Assembly: GCF_027887165.1 (NCBI RefSeq)
Contig: NC_077232.1
Coordinates: 50,508,816-50,572,815 of the forward strand
Length of the DNA stretch: 64,000 nt
Direction of reading: 5' to 3'
DNA from: Monodelphis domestica
Lineage: Eukaryota > Chordata > Mammalia > Didelphimorphia > Didelphidae
The notes below the pieces were generated by a model. That model was not told the DNA's origin and made no database searches. It saw nothing but the letters and a program-made list of their open reading frames with translations. A program made the translations under genes and the position numbers. This document shows, one piece after another, positions 1 to 11,319 of the stretch; the first letter of the stretch is position 1, and every line of letters begins with the position of its first letter.

Positions 1-305
1 AAATGAACTTTGTAAAACTAGTAGAGGCAAGAGAGAAAAATGTTGGCCAGCCTGGATTCTTCCTCAAAATAGAGGTATTGGGAGGAAGTCAGCAATAGGA
101 GAAACTCACCCATAGGAACAGGGAGATGGCCTGGGAGAGATGTTTCAGGTTAAGACAGCAGCTGAGTCATGGAACCAATGACTAGAATTCATGAGCCAGA
201 AGGGGTGATATTGAAGTAATGGGACAGGATTTAGAATCAAAGACAGTGATTTAAAACATTGAAGTTTTCCCCACTCCATCGTTCTTTAAGCTGGGCAAGT
301 CACTT

Positions 306-510
306 AAAAATAATAATTCTTGGCTTCTGTCTTAGACTCAACACTATGTATTGGTTCCAAGGCAGAAGCGTGGTAAGCGTTAGGCAATTTGGGTTAAGTG
401 ATTTGCCCAGGGTCACACAGCTGGGAAGTTTCTGAGGCCAGATTTGAACCAAGGACCTCCCATATCTAGGCCTGGCTCTCAATCCACTGAGCTACCCAGT
501 TGGCCCCCTA
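306..510 (-). mobile_element. WSINE1-type marsupial SINE
   Basis: Reads the reverse of a common marsupial tRNA-like SINE: the CTTCTGTCTTAGA start, GGTCACACAGCTGGGAAG in the middle and CCACTGAGCTACCCAGTTGG at the end. Near full length and moderately diverged. The same family recurs about 20 times in this window. Confidence 0.85.
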
Positions 511-551
511 TTACACTCTTAATGGACTACAGTGTGGAGTAAACATAACAT

Positions 552-752
552 TTTTTAACCCTTACCTTCTGTCTTGGAATCAATACTGTGTATTAGTTCT
601 AAGGCAGAAGTGCTGTAAAGGCTAACCAATGGGGATTAAGTGACTTGATCAAGGTCACACAGCTAGGAAGGGTCTGATGTCAGATTTGAACCTAGGCTCT
701 CCCATCTCTAGGCCTGACTCTCAATCCACTAAGCTACCCAGCTGTACCCCCT
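552..752 (-). mobile_element. WSINE1-type SINE with target-site duplication
   Basis: Full-length reverse copy starting with a T-run and CCCTTACCTTCTGTC. It is flanked by AACATAAC on the left (about 542-549) and AACATAAC on the right (about 754-761), a likely target-site duplication. Confidence 0.85.
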
Positions 753-944
753 CAACATAACTTTTAAATGTACTATGAAACAAAAAAAAATCATGTGACA
801 TGCTTTATTTAGTATTTGCTGTACTATAGTTATCTGAAACAGAACCCACAATATTTCCAAGATGTGCTGTATTTAATATACCATACAATTAATAATAATA
901 ATAGTGTTTGTTATATCATAATTATTCACAATACTATTTGTACA

Positions 945-1160
945 ATGCTCTAAGGTTTATAAAACCCATAGCAAATATTATCTCATTTTGTCCTTATGAC
1001 TGTGGGAAGTAGTTTATTTATCCCCATTTTACAGGTGAGGATACCAAGGCAAATAGATATTAAGTACCTTTCTCAGGGTCACACAGCTAGTAAATATCTG
1101 ACATGGGATTTGAACTCAGATCTTCCTCACTCAAGTCCCCTGTGCTTACCACTTTTGATT
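945..1160 (-). mobile_element. MIR/CORE-SINE
   Basis: Contains CCCATTTTACAGGTGAGGA, GGGTCACACAGCTAGTAAAT and GATTTGAACTCAGATCTTC, the reverse complement of the MIR tRNA head and core. Confidence 0.75.
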
Positions 1161-1594
1161 TGAACATTCCCTGAAGTTAACTTTCTGGGACTTACTTTCA
1201 TAAAAGACCTACATTTTCAAAAAAAAAAAAAACCTCACTGATTCAAATTTCTCACATGCCAGGCACTTAGTTGCTTATCTGGTTGCTTACCATTATATCA
1301 TAATGCACTGTTTAAAGCTGGATAAACCAAACAATGCCACATAAAGTCTTCCCCCACACCCCTAGATTTTCTGAGAACCCTTCGCTGGGATCTTTCCTCT
1401 CTCCATACCTCATTCCTTTTCTGTATGCCCATCCTACCATCTTATTCCCTGGTAGAATGGAAACTTTTACAGGTCTAGAATGGTTTCATTTTTGTAGCCT
1501 TAGCTCCTAGCAGGGTACACTGAATACAGTAGGAATTTAATAAATGCACATTAAACTGAGTTGAATAGATACACATTTATGAAGGTTCTACTAG

Positions 1595-1765
1595 TGTAAT
1601 AGAGTCCTGGGCTTGAAGTCAGGACTAGCTGGGTTTGGATTTTGTTTTGATCACTTAGTAACTGTGTGACTCTAGGAAAATTACATACACTTCAGTTTCT
1701 TCATCTGTATAATGGGGATAATGAAAGCATCTACCACTGGCAATATAGAAGATTCACATGAGATT
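1595..1765 (+). mobile_element. MIR-class SINE
   Basis: Sense-orientation head (CCTGGGCTTGAAGTCAGGA), AACTGTGTGACTCTAGG, and TTCTTCATCTGTATAATGGGG core. A 35-bp scrap of an RTE-tailed SINE 3' end on the - strand follows at about 1776-1812. Confidence 0.65.
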
Positions 1766-2549
1766 CTTCCTGCTGTTGAGCTGTTTTTCAGTCGTGTCAG
1801 CTCCTTTGCTGTTGAAAAGTTGAACAGGCTGAAGAAAGAATGGTTTGATCTTCTGGGAATATTGATTCATTAAACAATGCTTAGCAGATGCTCAAAAAAT
1901 TGGGGCTAGAGTCTTTCTTCAGGATAAGATTGGACCTACAATATTGGGACACACAATTTTACTGTAAAAGCAATTAATCAAATAAGGCCAACTAATTAAA
2001 AGGAAACAATACAATATTAAACAATATAATCAATTGGATGAAATATTAGGGATTTTCCAAGTTGGGAGGAGAAGAGTGAATAGGTGTATTTCTCTGAATT
2101 CAGGAAAAGAGGTATCCCACTATACTCCGAGGCACTTTACACAATGGAAGAAATATGGAAATAACTGACTGATCAGAATGGGACCAGTTTTCAGATAATA
2201 CATATGGATTGTTTGAGATGCACAGTTATGGAAAAAATTTTACATCATTCTTAGGATCTGACTGTGATCCTGGTCATTGTAACCTATATTCCTGGTTAAG
2301 GGTCTCTTAAAAAAAAAAAAAAAACAGCTAGAGGTGGTCCAGATCCCTGACCATGTAAATCTAGGTTCAAACAATGAGATAAGGTTTTCTTTGGATTCCC
2401 TCAAGACAGTTTTCTCACTATTGATCACACTAGATCAATAATTGAATAGAAACCAATTGAGCAAGCTCCAGAACTGAGTCACTGGATAGTCATTATAGTT
2501 CACTCAATTCCCACAATTCCCACTTGCTCTCTTAATCCTCATAGTTCCT

Positions 2550-2640
2550 TCATTGTGACCCATTTGGAGTTTTCTTGGAAAAGATTGGTTTGTCATTTCC
2601 TTCTCCAGCTCATTTTACAAATGAGGAAACTGAGGTAACC
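2550..2640 (-). mobile_element. RTE-tailed (MAR1-type) SINE fragment
   Basis: Antisense tail GTGACCCATTTGGAGTTTTC, followed by CATTTCCTTCTCCAGCTC and CAAATGAGGAAACTGAGG. It abuts a + strand MIR fragment at about 2650-2778 (CTTATCTGTAAAATGGAGAT). Confidence 0.6.
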
Positions 2641-2799
2641 AGGACTAGCTAAGTGACAAAGCCTCAGTATCCTTATCTGTAAAATGGAGATAATGGCACC
2701 TAACCTATAAGGTGATTAGGAGGTGAAACTGAGATAAAGCATGCATAATTTAATTAAAGAGATGTTAGCCATTATTATTTCCAAATCTCTAGTTGATGT

Positions 2800-4120
2800 C
2801 CTTATCATTTATCCCTGCTTCCACTTTCTATGTATTGTTTGTTAATTATTATTTAAGAGTATATAACAGGAACATTTTCCAGGACAGCATTTTTAGGGAT
2901 AGTCCCATTTGCAGATGTCTTTGCCTTTGCCATTTCACATTCCAATAGCTCTTTAAGTGGGGGAACTAGAAATTCAAGCAAGCTCTTCCCAAAAGGCTAG
3001 TACTGTCTTCAGCAAGTTGCAGCCTTTTCCTCCACTCCAGATGCTAGGTCAGCAAAAGTCAGGCAAGCACTTGAGAGACTACAGTGCACAATATGATATT
3101 CATAACTGTAGGGAAATTGGCCCAAATTATCAGCTTTAAAAAAAATCCAGACTGTAGCTGAGGTCTAGGCAAAGGGGCTCCATTATTTGTATGTCTCATT
3201 TGGTCCTCGGTTTTTCCTCCTGGGAAAGTTAAATTCCAGCCTTGTCCTGCTCATTTTCTCAAAAAACTCTTTCCTGGTATGTCTGGAAAGTTATGCCTTG
3301 AGACTTTGACTTCTTGGCCATTGAATGGTCAGTATTGCAAGATGGAGATTAATGGAACAACTTCATTTTTCTTTGGAGAAGGCAAAAAAGCAGACCGAGC
3401 TCCATTATCTTTCTTTTTCTCTAATGATTTCCAGAGGTCTCCTTTAAGGGGTTTTTATCATTATAGTATAAATGAGAACAAGAAGAATCCCCAAATCTTG
3501 GGAGCTTTGACTCATGGATACCACTACCAGATGGGAGATAGGACGGAGAATGGTTTATGCAGAAATACTCAGAGTAGCATTAGTCACAATTTTAAAAAAT
3601 GAAAATAATAATGTAGGGATGATCATGTGAATGTACAGAAACAGTACTGTCCCTTTGTAAATTACAAAAAATAAATACACTAATAAAGTGATGTTTTGTA
3701 AAGCAAGCATGAAACCGCAAACTACAAATCACACAAACCACAAAATAACCCTGACTAAATAAAATAAAATAATAAAATACCAACAAATTTTAAGTCACTT
3801 TTTAAAGTGATGATAAAATTCTCAGATTATACAAGTTTCAGGGGGTGAACAAGGAAAGCTAGGGAATATATATTTCTGGCTTTGTAGTTAATACACAGTT
3901 CTTTACTTCTGTTCTGTTCTAGTACTTAGGACAGTGTCTGGCAATTAGTAAGTGAGTAGTAAATGTATGTTGACAGACTGAACTCCTTTTCGACCCTTCA
4001 GTGTTTTGGCTTTAAAGATAATCAGTTCAAAGGCACTGACTTCCAGCCTTGAATGCCTTACCTCCTCCTCCTATTTTTGTTCAAGACCTGTCAAGGACAT
4101 TCTCTACCCTACTTCCTAGC
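2800..4120. other. Gene-free stretch, mostly unrecognised
   Basis: No recognisable coding or repeat match except a short MIR-like tail near 3900-3985 (AGTGTCTGGCAATTAGTAAG). Several short open frames occur, the longest 107 codons at 3279-3602 on the + strand. None shows a domain, splice structure or low-complexity-free composition that would support a gene. Confidence 0.5.
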
Positions 4121-4379
4121 TGTCTGATATTTCAAGGATTAAGTTAAGAAATTGCACTGACTGGCGCCATTATAAATTCATGTTACTCAACTTCAACCAG
4201 ACCTCCCTGCTACATGGAAGTCCTTTTATTCATGCATATTATATTCCCTTTAGCAACTGTTCTAAACTCCTTTCAAATCTTAACACCAAGGGTTTTCCTC
4301 CCCACTCTTTCTCAACAGATGGCCTCCCTTCTTTCTTTTTTCCTTCCTTTATTCAGAGGATTGAAATGTTTTACTTTGT

Positions 4380-4560
4380 TAGTTTTTATTTCTCATTCTC
4401 TCTTACTTTGATATATTTACTTATCGTTAACCACTCCATCCTGTAAAAGAAATGGACTTTTTCAATATCTCCATCCATTGAAATTCAAGTTCCAAACCAG
4501 GTGGAATGTTCTCCCTTGAAATGGAAACACTCCATCTCCTCAGATCATAGGTCTTAGAGG
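4380..4560. repeat. Unnamed dispersed repeat, copy 1
   Basis: Shares a block with 6740-6960: CATCCTGTAAAAGAAATGGA, then AAACCAGGTGG and a CTCCT...CAGAT...TCTTAGG stretch in the same order. Family not recognised. An L2-type relic is possible. Confidence 0.45.
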
Positions 4561-4779
4561 TATAAAGAATGAAAGACGTCATCCAATCTCATACTTCATT
4601 TTACAGATTCTTACAGATTAAACAAGAATGACATAAATCTTGAGAGGTGATATGCCTTCTTCAAAGCCATATTTTTCTTATTCTTCATTCCCCTTGAATT
4701 TTGAAAGCTTCTGACACTTAACATTTCCTACTCTGGAGCAGTCTATCGTCCTTTAAGTTATGGATCACTTTTCTCTCAT

Positions 4780-5092
4780 CTTTTCTCTTTTTGGTTTCCT
4801 TTAGTAGTAAATTTGTGCCCTTGCTACCTCATTGGAAGTAAATATCCTTCTGATATGTGGTCTAAGCCCTCTTCTCTTCTCAATCTATATTTTCTTCCTT
4901 GTGGATCTCTTTCACATATATGGATTTAAGCACTATCTGCATTTATATGAATTCTAAAGACCTGGGATTCATGCCCAGGTTTTTTGATGCCTTTTTCCAT
5001 TCCATAATACATTGCTTATATTATATACTTATGCACATATCTTGTACTGTAATAGATGATAAGCTCCTTGAAGCCCAGAACTGTTCCATAAT
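4780..5092 (+). mobile_element. L2-type LINE 3' fragment
   Basis: Ends with GATAAGCTCCTTGAAGCCCA, the L2 3'-UTR landmark (aagctccttgagggcaggga). The upstream CTTGTGGATCTCTTTCACAT stretch resembles the pyrimidine-rich part of an old mammalian LINE. Confidence 0.5.
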
Positions 5093-5494
5093 GAAGGATG
5101 ATCAGGATTATGAAGAGACTAAAGACCATGCCTTATTGAGATCCACTGAACTTGGTTATGCAAAGGCTTAGGAGAAGCATTATGACTACCTTCAAGCATT
5201 TGAAGGGCTGTCATGGCAAAATGAGATTTCATAGCATTTAATGTGTATCATAGGATCATTGTTGGAATCTTCCTTCAGGAAGTCTCCTTGATTTGCTTCA
5301 TGTAACTGATTGCTTTTTTATCCTCCGGGTCCCCTAGTGTTAATATGCTTTATATGTACTGGTTGATTGGATCTTATAAGGATGATATTAGAAATTAAAT
5401 CTTATTATATTAGTTTAGAGATAAGAAGTACAGAAATTATCTTGAGAAACAATTGGAGTTTGAAACAGATCTAAGACAGAATGGAAGTTTCAAA

Positions 5495-6166
5495 TGTTGA
5501 CAGTCTAATGGTTTTTATGTGGCAGTTAGGCTTTCTGGGTGTGACTGTTACTCTGAGGGAGTTGACAGTTACTCTCTAGAAGGTAGCTGGCAGTTATTTT
5601 CTCTCTCTCAGAGTGCTGGGAGCAGGTGACATCTTCTTTTCTCTCTCTCCTCACTGTCTGAGGTAGAAGGAAAGGAGGGAAAAACCTGAAGGAGCTAAGT
5701 GATTGTCCTCTTCCAACTTGGTAAACACTAGTAACCATCTATTGCTGTTACTTAAGTTGTTTTGTATTTGAGAAGATCAAAGAAAGACCTGGTCTTCGGT
5801 TTGGACTCTTGAGTTTGTTAAGGCTCAGACTCCTAACTTGGTTCTTGCTGAGGATCAGCCAGCTAGCCTTTGTTATTTTATAACTTGGAGACAGAGTTAA
5901 GAATTATATATTTCATATTAGGATAATAGTGTTTAGTTTACTTAGTGAAAATTTGGGTTAGTCAGATCAGGAAGGATCAGTATAGCCTGTGGAAACAGGA
6001 AAATTGGTTCCTTGTGGAACCAGGGAATTTTATTTGGGTGGAGTTAGAATCCCTTAGAATTAGAAATCCTTTTTTATACTTATATTATCAATAAATAGAT
6101 TTTTTTTTATGTAACAAAAGTCTCCTTAGAGTCCTTAAGTCTGGCCCTCTTATGAGCTTTACTTCA
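5495..6166 (+). mobile_element. LTR-like relic (possible solo LTR)
   Basis: About 670 bp, starting TGTTGAC and ending near TTTACTTCA. A polyadenylation-like CAATAAATAG lies about 75 bp before the proposed end, and it is followed by a CTCCTTAGAGTCC stretch that could be R-U5. No convincing short target duplication was seen, so the ends are uncertain. No internal retroviral region accompanies it. An old fossil. Confidence 0.4.
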
Positions 6167-6537
6167 CTGATATAAACTGAAGATACTTTGTAAGCACAGC
6201 AAGCAGAGTATGTAAATCAGTTTATAATCAATAATCAATTCATTTGTTATTATTTTTACAGTTTCCATAAAAGTCCTAATCTGCTATCATCACTGTGGTG
6301 GGCAAGTGCCTCAGGTTATTGAAGAGATAGAAGTGAAATGAAAACTTTGTCCAGTCTTAACAAATTCTAAAGGCTTCAAGTATAGGCCCTCAAGAGCTGT
6401 AACTTGGGTAGATAAATTTGGCTTTGCTTCACAAAGCACTCATTGTCCTGGAGACCTTCCCTTCTCCCATGTTTTCCATCTCTGGACTTATTGCTTTATC
6501 CGTAGGTCCCAAACACTAGCTTCATATGAATGTCTTA

Positions 6538-6716
6538 GGTCAAAGGTGTCAACTATCAGGCATTGTATTCTATTTTATTGTAGTCTGGAATTAATAAAAA
6601 TGTAATTGGGAAATATTTGTCAAAATAAATAAATATGCTGAAATATACCAGTATTGTTAATTTATGGTTTTTAAGTTAATATGTGGCCTATAGGGCCATG
6701 TTTGGTAGTCCTGTTT
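6538..6716. mobile_element. Possible hAT-type MITE
   Basis: Left end CAAAGGTGTCAACTATC. The right end, read in reverse, is CAGGACTACCAAACATGGCC. The ends form an imperfect inverted pair of the gtgtcaaac type common in mammalian non-autonomous hAT elements. The centre is AT-rich. Family assignment is tentative. Confidence 0.4.
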
Positions 6717-6739
6717 ATATTTTATTTTAACACCATTGT

Positions 6740-6960
6740 TTTAGGGTAAGTGACTCTCCTATCTCTCTTCTGTTCTTTTTTACATTGTTATATTTACATA
6801 TCATCTTCTATTCCATCCTGTAAAAGAAATGGACTGCCTTAACATCTGTTAGCTGAAATTCTCTTTCTTTAAAATCCAAACCAGGTGGCATCTCCTTCTC
6901 CTCAATCACTCAGATGATGGCACCTTTCATACTACTTATCTTAGGTCTCAAAAATTTCCT
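6740..6960. repeat. Unnamed dispersed repeat, copy 2
   Basis: Second copy of the block at 4380-4560 in the same orientation, 2.4 kb away. It shares CATCCTGTAAAAGAAATGGA. Confidence 0.45.
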
Positions 6961-6999
6961 CTTATATCTCTACTAACTCATGTGGAGCCAAGTGATAGG

Positions 7000-8625
7000 A
7001 TATACTCACTTTCACCTTGAGTTACCTCCACATTTCATTGCCAATATTTGAGAAAGCCTGGTCTTAAATTGGTATATTTTCTCCACATATGCACATCTGT
7101 ATACCAGATTCAGAGTTTCCAGACACCTCATTAGTAACAAAACGAGGTCAAGGAGTTAGGTGGGTGGGTGAATGAATGGCTCATTATTTCTTGCAAGTAT
7201 ATTGGTATTCTTCAGTTACATAAAAGAGTAAAAATGGGATTTTTATATGGACTTTTATGATATTTTATATACACCCCATTCTCATTTCAGTAAGTGTTGA
7301 CAGAATTGGCATTGGCCATGATTTAAGTTTTAAGTATTTACATTACGTTCTGAAAATTGCCCCAATTGGTTTATCAGCATACATTGATAATATCTCTGGT
7401 TACTGATTAATTCCATGGGTAGAAAATTGAGGGATCTATTATTTTCTTTCATATATATGCCACAGAGATAAAGATAAAAGAAGGAGGTATAGAAAGAAGA
7501 AGCCTAACCCATATCCAAAAGACCAGAATACCCTTCTTTTCCCAAAAAGAAAAAAAAATGCAAATCCATTTTACTTTCTTCCTATCATTTTAAGATTTCC
7601 TTTTTATTCTTAAAATATAGATGGGTGTTGCTGTGGAGAATAGAATTGGCTGGTTAGTACTCTATTCTTTCTGAGCCTCCCCCCCCAAGATCTTTGGTAT
7701 AGGATGTTATCTTTTGTCAGTGAGTGACCTCTACTCTCGGTCCCTCTCTTCTTCAGAGATTTAATCAGTTGCACATTTCTACAACAATTAACTGGCTTTT
7801 AGCTTAGTAAAAATATAATAGACTATATCTCTGTAGGGTTCTCTCTTCATTATTTTATATAATGTATTTAAGATGAAGTGTTATCAGCACAACCATAATA
7901 GATTGGATTCCCCTATTTAGGAAAATTCTTTTCAATTTACAGAAGTATTAACTCTCCTCTCTAATTTAAATGTTAAGTATTTTTGACTAATCTCTGATTT
8001 GTACCATTTTCCTTTGCTTATCATGGACTAAGAATTCAGTACAAGCTCAGGATAATTCTTTGTGAACAACCCTAGATTTCTTAGATGTGAAGTAAAATCA
8101 GAATAAAGGAAATGTTCTACTAAAAGAATCAAGATAAAATATGCAGTGATACCTGTTACTGGACCATTGAGAAAAGGAGAAATTAGGGAAAGATAACATA
8201 TTTAGGAATTCCCCTCATTGCTGGAAGAGGAAATTATAACCAATATTTTCAAACACTGTTCTTTGTTCAAAGATGACTGCAAGGACATAACAGTCCATCT
8301 CAAGCTCTCAAACATCTTCTATAGCTCAATTTTTCTTTCTTCTTCCTTTACCAATTGTTTCTATCTTGCCATTTTTCTCACCTCATTAAGTCCCTGGTAA
8401 AGCTGAGGACCCTGTCTCATTTTCTTCTGGTACTACTCAGCTCCTGAAGTTCTATTTTCTTTGTTTCAGTCCATTGTCAGATTATCTGTGGGTCTGCCAA
8501 AACCACCAGGCATGTCTCAACCCCAATTTTAGGGGAAATAAGTCATATTAAAGGCTAAAAAAATCTTTCTAAACTACAAATACCAAAATAGTAGTCAGTT
8601 CTAAAATCTTTATTATTTTAATTAT
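7000..8625. other. Gene-free stretch without recognised elements
   Basis: AT-rich sequence with short A and C runs (for example 7680-7687). No gene or clear repeat was identified by eye. Very old LINE or DNA-transposon remnants cannot be excluded. Confidence 0.4.
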
Positions 8626-8627
8626 CA

Positions 8628-10275
8628 CAATAAGGTAATGAAATTCCAGCTGAGCTATTTAAAATACTAAAAATCTTAAAAAATAATGCTGTCACAAATA
8701 TGGAAAACTCAGCAGTGCCACTGAATTAGAAAATATCTGTTCATGTCCCAATTCTAATGAAGGGCAATGTAAAAGATTGTTCAAATTACAAAATTCAATT
8801 CACATACCAACAAGGTTATGTTTAAGATTCTGCAGGCCAGCAGGCAGCTAGGTGGCTTAGTATATAGAGAAACAAGCTTAGAGATGGGAGGTTTGGGGTT
8901 CAAATGTGTTGCAGACACTTCCTAGTCGTGTGACTCTGTATAAGTCACTTAACCCTAACTGCCTAGCCATTACTGCTCTTATGCCTTGAAATCAATACAC
9001 AATATTGATTTTAGGATGTAAGGAAAAGGCTAAAAAAAAGATTTACAAGCCAGTCTTCAGCAGCTTGTGAATCAAAAATTACTAGAAGAACAGGCTGGTT
9101 TTCAAAGAGGCAGAGGAACAAGTGGCCAAATTGCCAATATTTGTTGGATTATGGAGAAAGCAAGGGAACTCCAAAAACAAACAAACATCTACTTCTGCTT
9201 CACTGACTACACTAAAATCTCTGACTGTGTGGATCATAACAAAATGTAACAAGTCCTCAAAGAGATGGTAGTACCAAATCATCTTATTTGTCTTCTGAGG
9301 AACTTGTGTGTGGACCAGACCAAGAGACAAAAATGAGAACTGCACATAAAATAAGTGATTGGTTTAAGATTGGGAAAGGAGTACAAGGCTCTATAGTCTT
9401 ACCATATTTATTTAACTCATTTGCAGAGTACATCACGCAAAATGCCAGCTTGGATGAATCAGAAGCCAGAATTAAGGTTTCTGGGAGAAATATACACTTA
9501 CTCAGATATGCAGATGATACTGCTTTGATGACACAGAGAGATAAGAAGAATAAGAAGCCTTTTGATAAGGGTGAAAAAAAAGAGTGGAAAAGCTGGTTTG
9601 AAGCTTAACATCAAATAAATTAAGATCACAGCAACTGATCCCATCATTTCCCAGCAAATAGAGGGGAAAGAAATGGAAGCAGTGTCAGATTTTTTTATTT
9701 TGAGACATAAAGAGCACTGCAGACAGTGACTGCAGCTATGAAATTAAAAGACACTCTGGAAGGAAAGCTGGGATAAATCTGGACAGCATACTAAAAAGCT
9801 GAGACAATAACCTTGCTGACAAAGGCCTGTCTAGTCAAAGCCATGGCTATTCCAGTACTGACATAAGGCTCTGAGAGTTGAACTATAAGGAAAACTGAGT
9901 ACCAAAGAAGTGATGCTTTTGAATTGTGGTGCTGGAGAAGATTTTTTGAGCATCTCTTGGACAGCAAAGAGATCAAATCAGTCAACACTTAAATTAATTC
10001 AGCCTATTCACTGGAGGATAAAGAGTTAAGCTGAAACTTAAGCACTTTGACTACTTAATGGGAAGATAGAACTCATTGGAAAAGACACTGATGGGAAAGA
10101 CTTAAGGCAAAAGGAGGAGATGACAGAGGATGATAGATGAATAGAAAGCATTATGAAAACAATAAACTTAAGTTTGGACAGACTTTGAGAGATAGTGAAG
10201 GACAGAACCATCTGAAGTGCTATGCTCCATGGAGTCACAAAGAATCAGATATGACTGAGCTATCAAACAACAACA
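8628..10275 (+). mobile_element. RTE-clade (BovB-like) LINE, 3' part with reverse transcriptase
   Basis: A relic of a non-LTR retrotransposon whose ORF2 would encode endonuclease and reverse transcriptase. Translated pieces match the BovB/RTE reverse transcriptase: QAGFQRGRGTSGQIANICWI (about 9088-9147), then FCFTDYTK...DCVDHNK, and later GRNIHLLRYADDTALM with the catalytic YADD at about 9509. Nucleotides before this (GAAATTCCAGCTGAGCTATT, 8640-8659) and after (GCTGGAGAAGA...) also follow BovB in order. The 3' end is GTCACAAAGAATCAG followed by ATATGACTGAG, then CAACAAC. The frame is broken repeatedly and the endonuclease part is missing. A SINE sits inside at 8837-9042. The partner of the RTE-tailed SINEs elsewhere in the window. 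Confidence 0.85.
8837..9042 (+). mobile_element. WSINE1-type SINE inside the RTE LINE
   Basis: Sense copy (GGCAGCTAGGTGGCTTAG ... GATTTTAGGATGTAAGG). It interrupts the RTE reverse-transcriptase region. Imperfect duplications flank it: AGATTCTGCAGGCCAG before and AGATTTACAAGCCAG after. Confidence 0.8.
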
Positions 10276-10299
10276 AAAAAACCCTCAAAATATTCTCCA

Positions 10300-10460
10300 A
10301 ACTCCTCTTCTTCTTCCTCCTCCTCTTCTCTTCTTCCTTATTATATTATCTATTATAAAGAAAAATAATTTCTTTTCCTCCTCTCATTTTTCCTTCCCTT
10401 CCTGCTTTTTTTCTCTGCCTCTACCTTTATCTATCTCCTCCCCCTTTCTCATAGTACCTC
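10300..10460. repeat. Polypyrimidine low-complexity tract
   Basis: Runs of CTTCTTCCTCCTCCTCTTCT and similar CT-rich sequence. No gene. Confidence 0.8.
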
Positions 10461-10719
10461 TTGGTCATCACTGCCTGTGAGAACTGAAAGAATATAAGTC
10501 TCAATATTATTAGACTTGAAAAATGATCAGTTCTTGGTTGACTTTCCTGATAATTTTATTTTTACAAACAGCTTCTTGTGACATGTATTGATAATTTTCT
10601 GGGTTTTTTCCATCTTTTGTGGGGTTTATTTCTTTGTTTTATTGTTGATTTAAATAGTGCAGGGTTAAAAGACTTGTGCTTGAATTCTAGCTTCTGGTTT
10701 AGCTGCAAATTTGAAATCA

Positions 10720-11140
10720 TGTTAAAAATGAGTCACTAGATTATCTATTGATACAGAGATCTTATCTGTATATACATACCCAAAGGAGATCAAAGATAGG
10801 ACAAAAGAGCTCCTATAGATTGAAATATTAATAACCTCATATTTTTTGTAATAGCAAAGAACTGGAAACAAAATAAATGCCCATTGATTAGATGGATAAT
10901 TTGTGGTACATGAATATAATGAAATATTATATTGCCACAATTAACTATAATTTTGCAGAATTTAAAGAATTATGGGAAGACACCTGGACTTATATGATTA
11001 CATAGGCAGGACAAGAAAAACATTTTTTACCATAACTACCACAATGTAAATGGGACTACTGAAAAATTGAAGGTGAACTCTGTAATTTTTATGAGCAAGC
11101 TTGGACACGGAGAAGAATTGATAAAATATACATTATAGGA
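10720..11140 (+). mobile_element. L1 3' region, old copy
   Basis: Shows the L1 ORF2 end/3'-UTR signature ACCCAAAGGAGATCAAAG, TAGCAAAGAACTGGAAAC, AAATGCCCATTGATTAGATG and GTGGTACATGAATATAATG in order. More diverged than the copy at 12630. Confidence 0.7.
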
Positions 11141-11319
11141 TCAAAGTTATAAGGATTAGAGGGTGTCAGAGACTATTGAGTCCAAGCCCCTTATTTTACA
11201 GATTTCTTTTCAATCTTTGCAAGAATGGGAAACCACGAGGGTGGAGAATTGTGTATTTTTTCAAAGGTAGCTGATGTGTGATTCTTTTTTTCTTCTTAAT
11301 TTTTTTTTTATTACAGGGG

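Noticed and set aside
3279-3602. 107-codon + strand open frame
   Set aside because: No domain, no supporting structure. Chance-length frame in AT-rich DNA.
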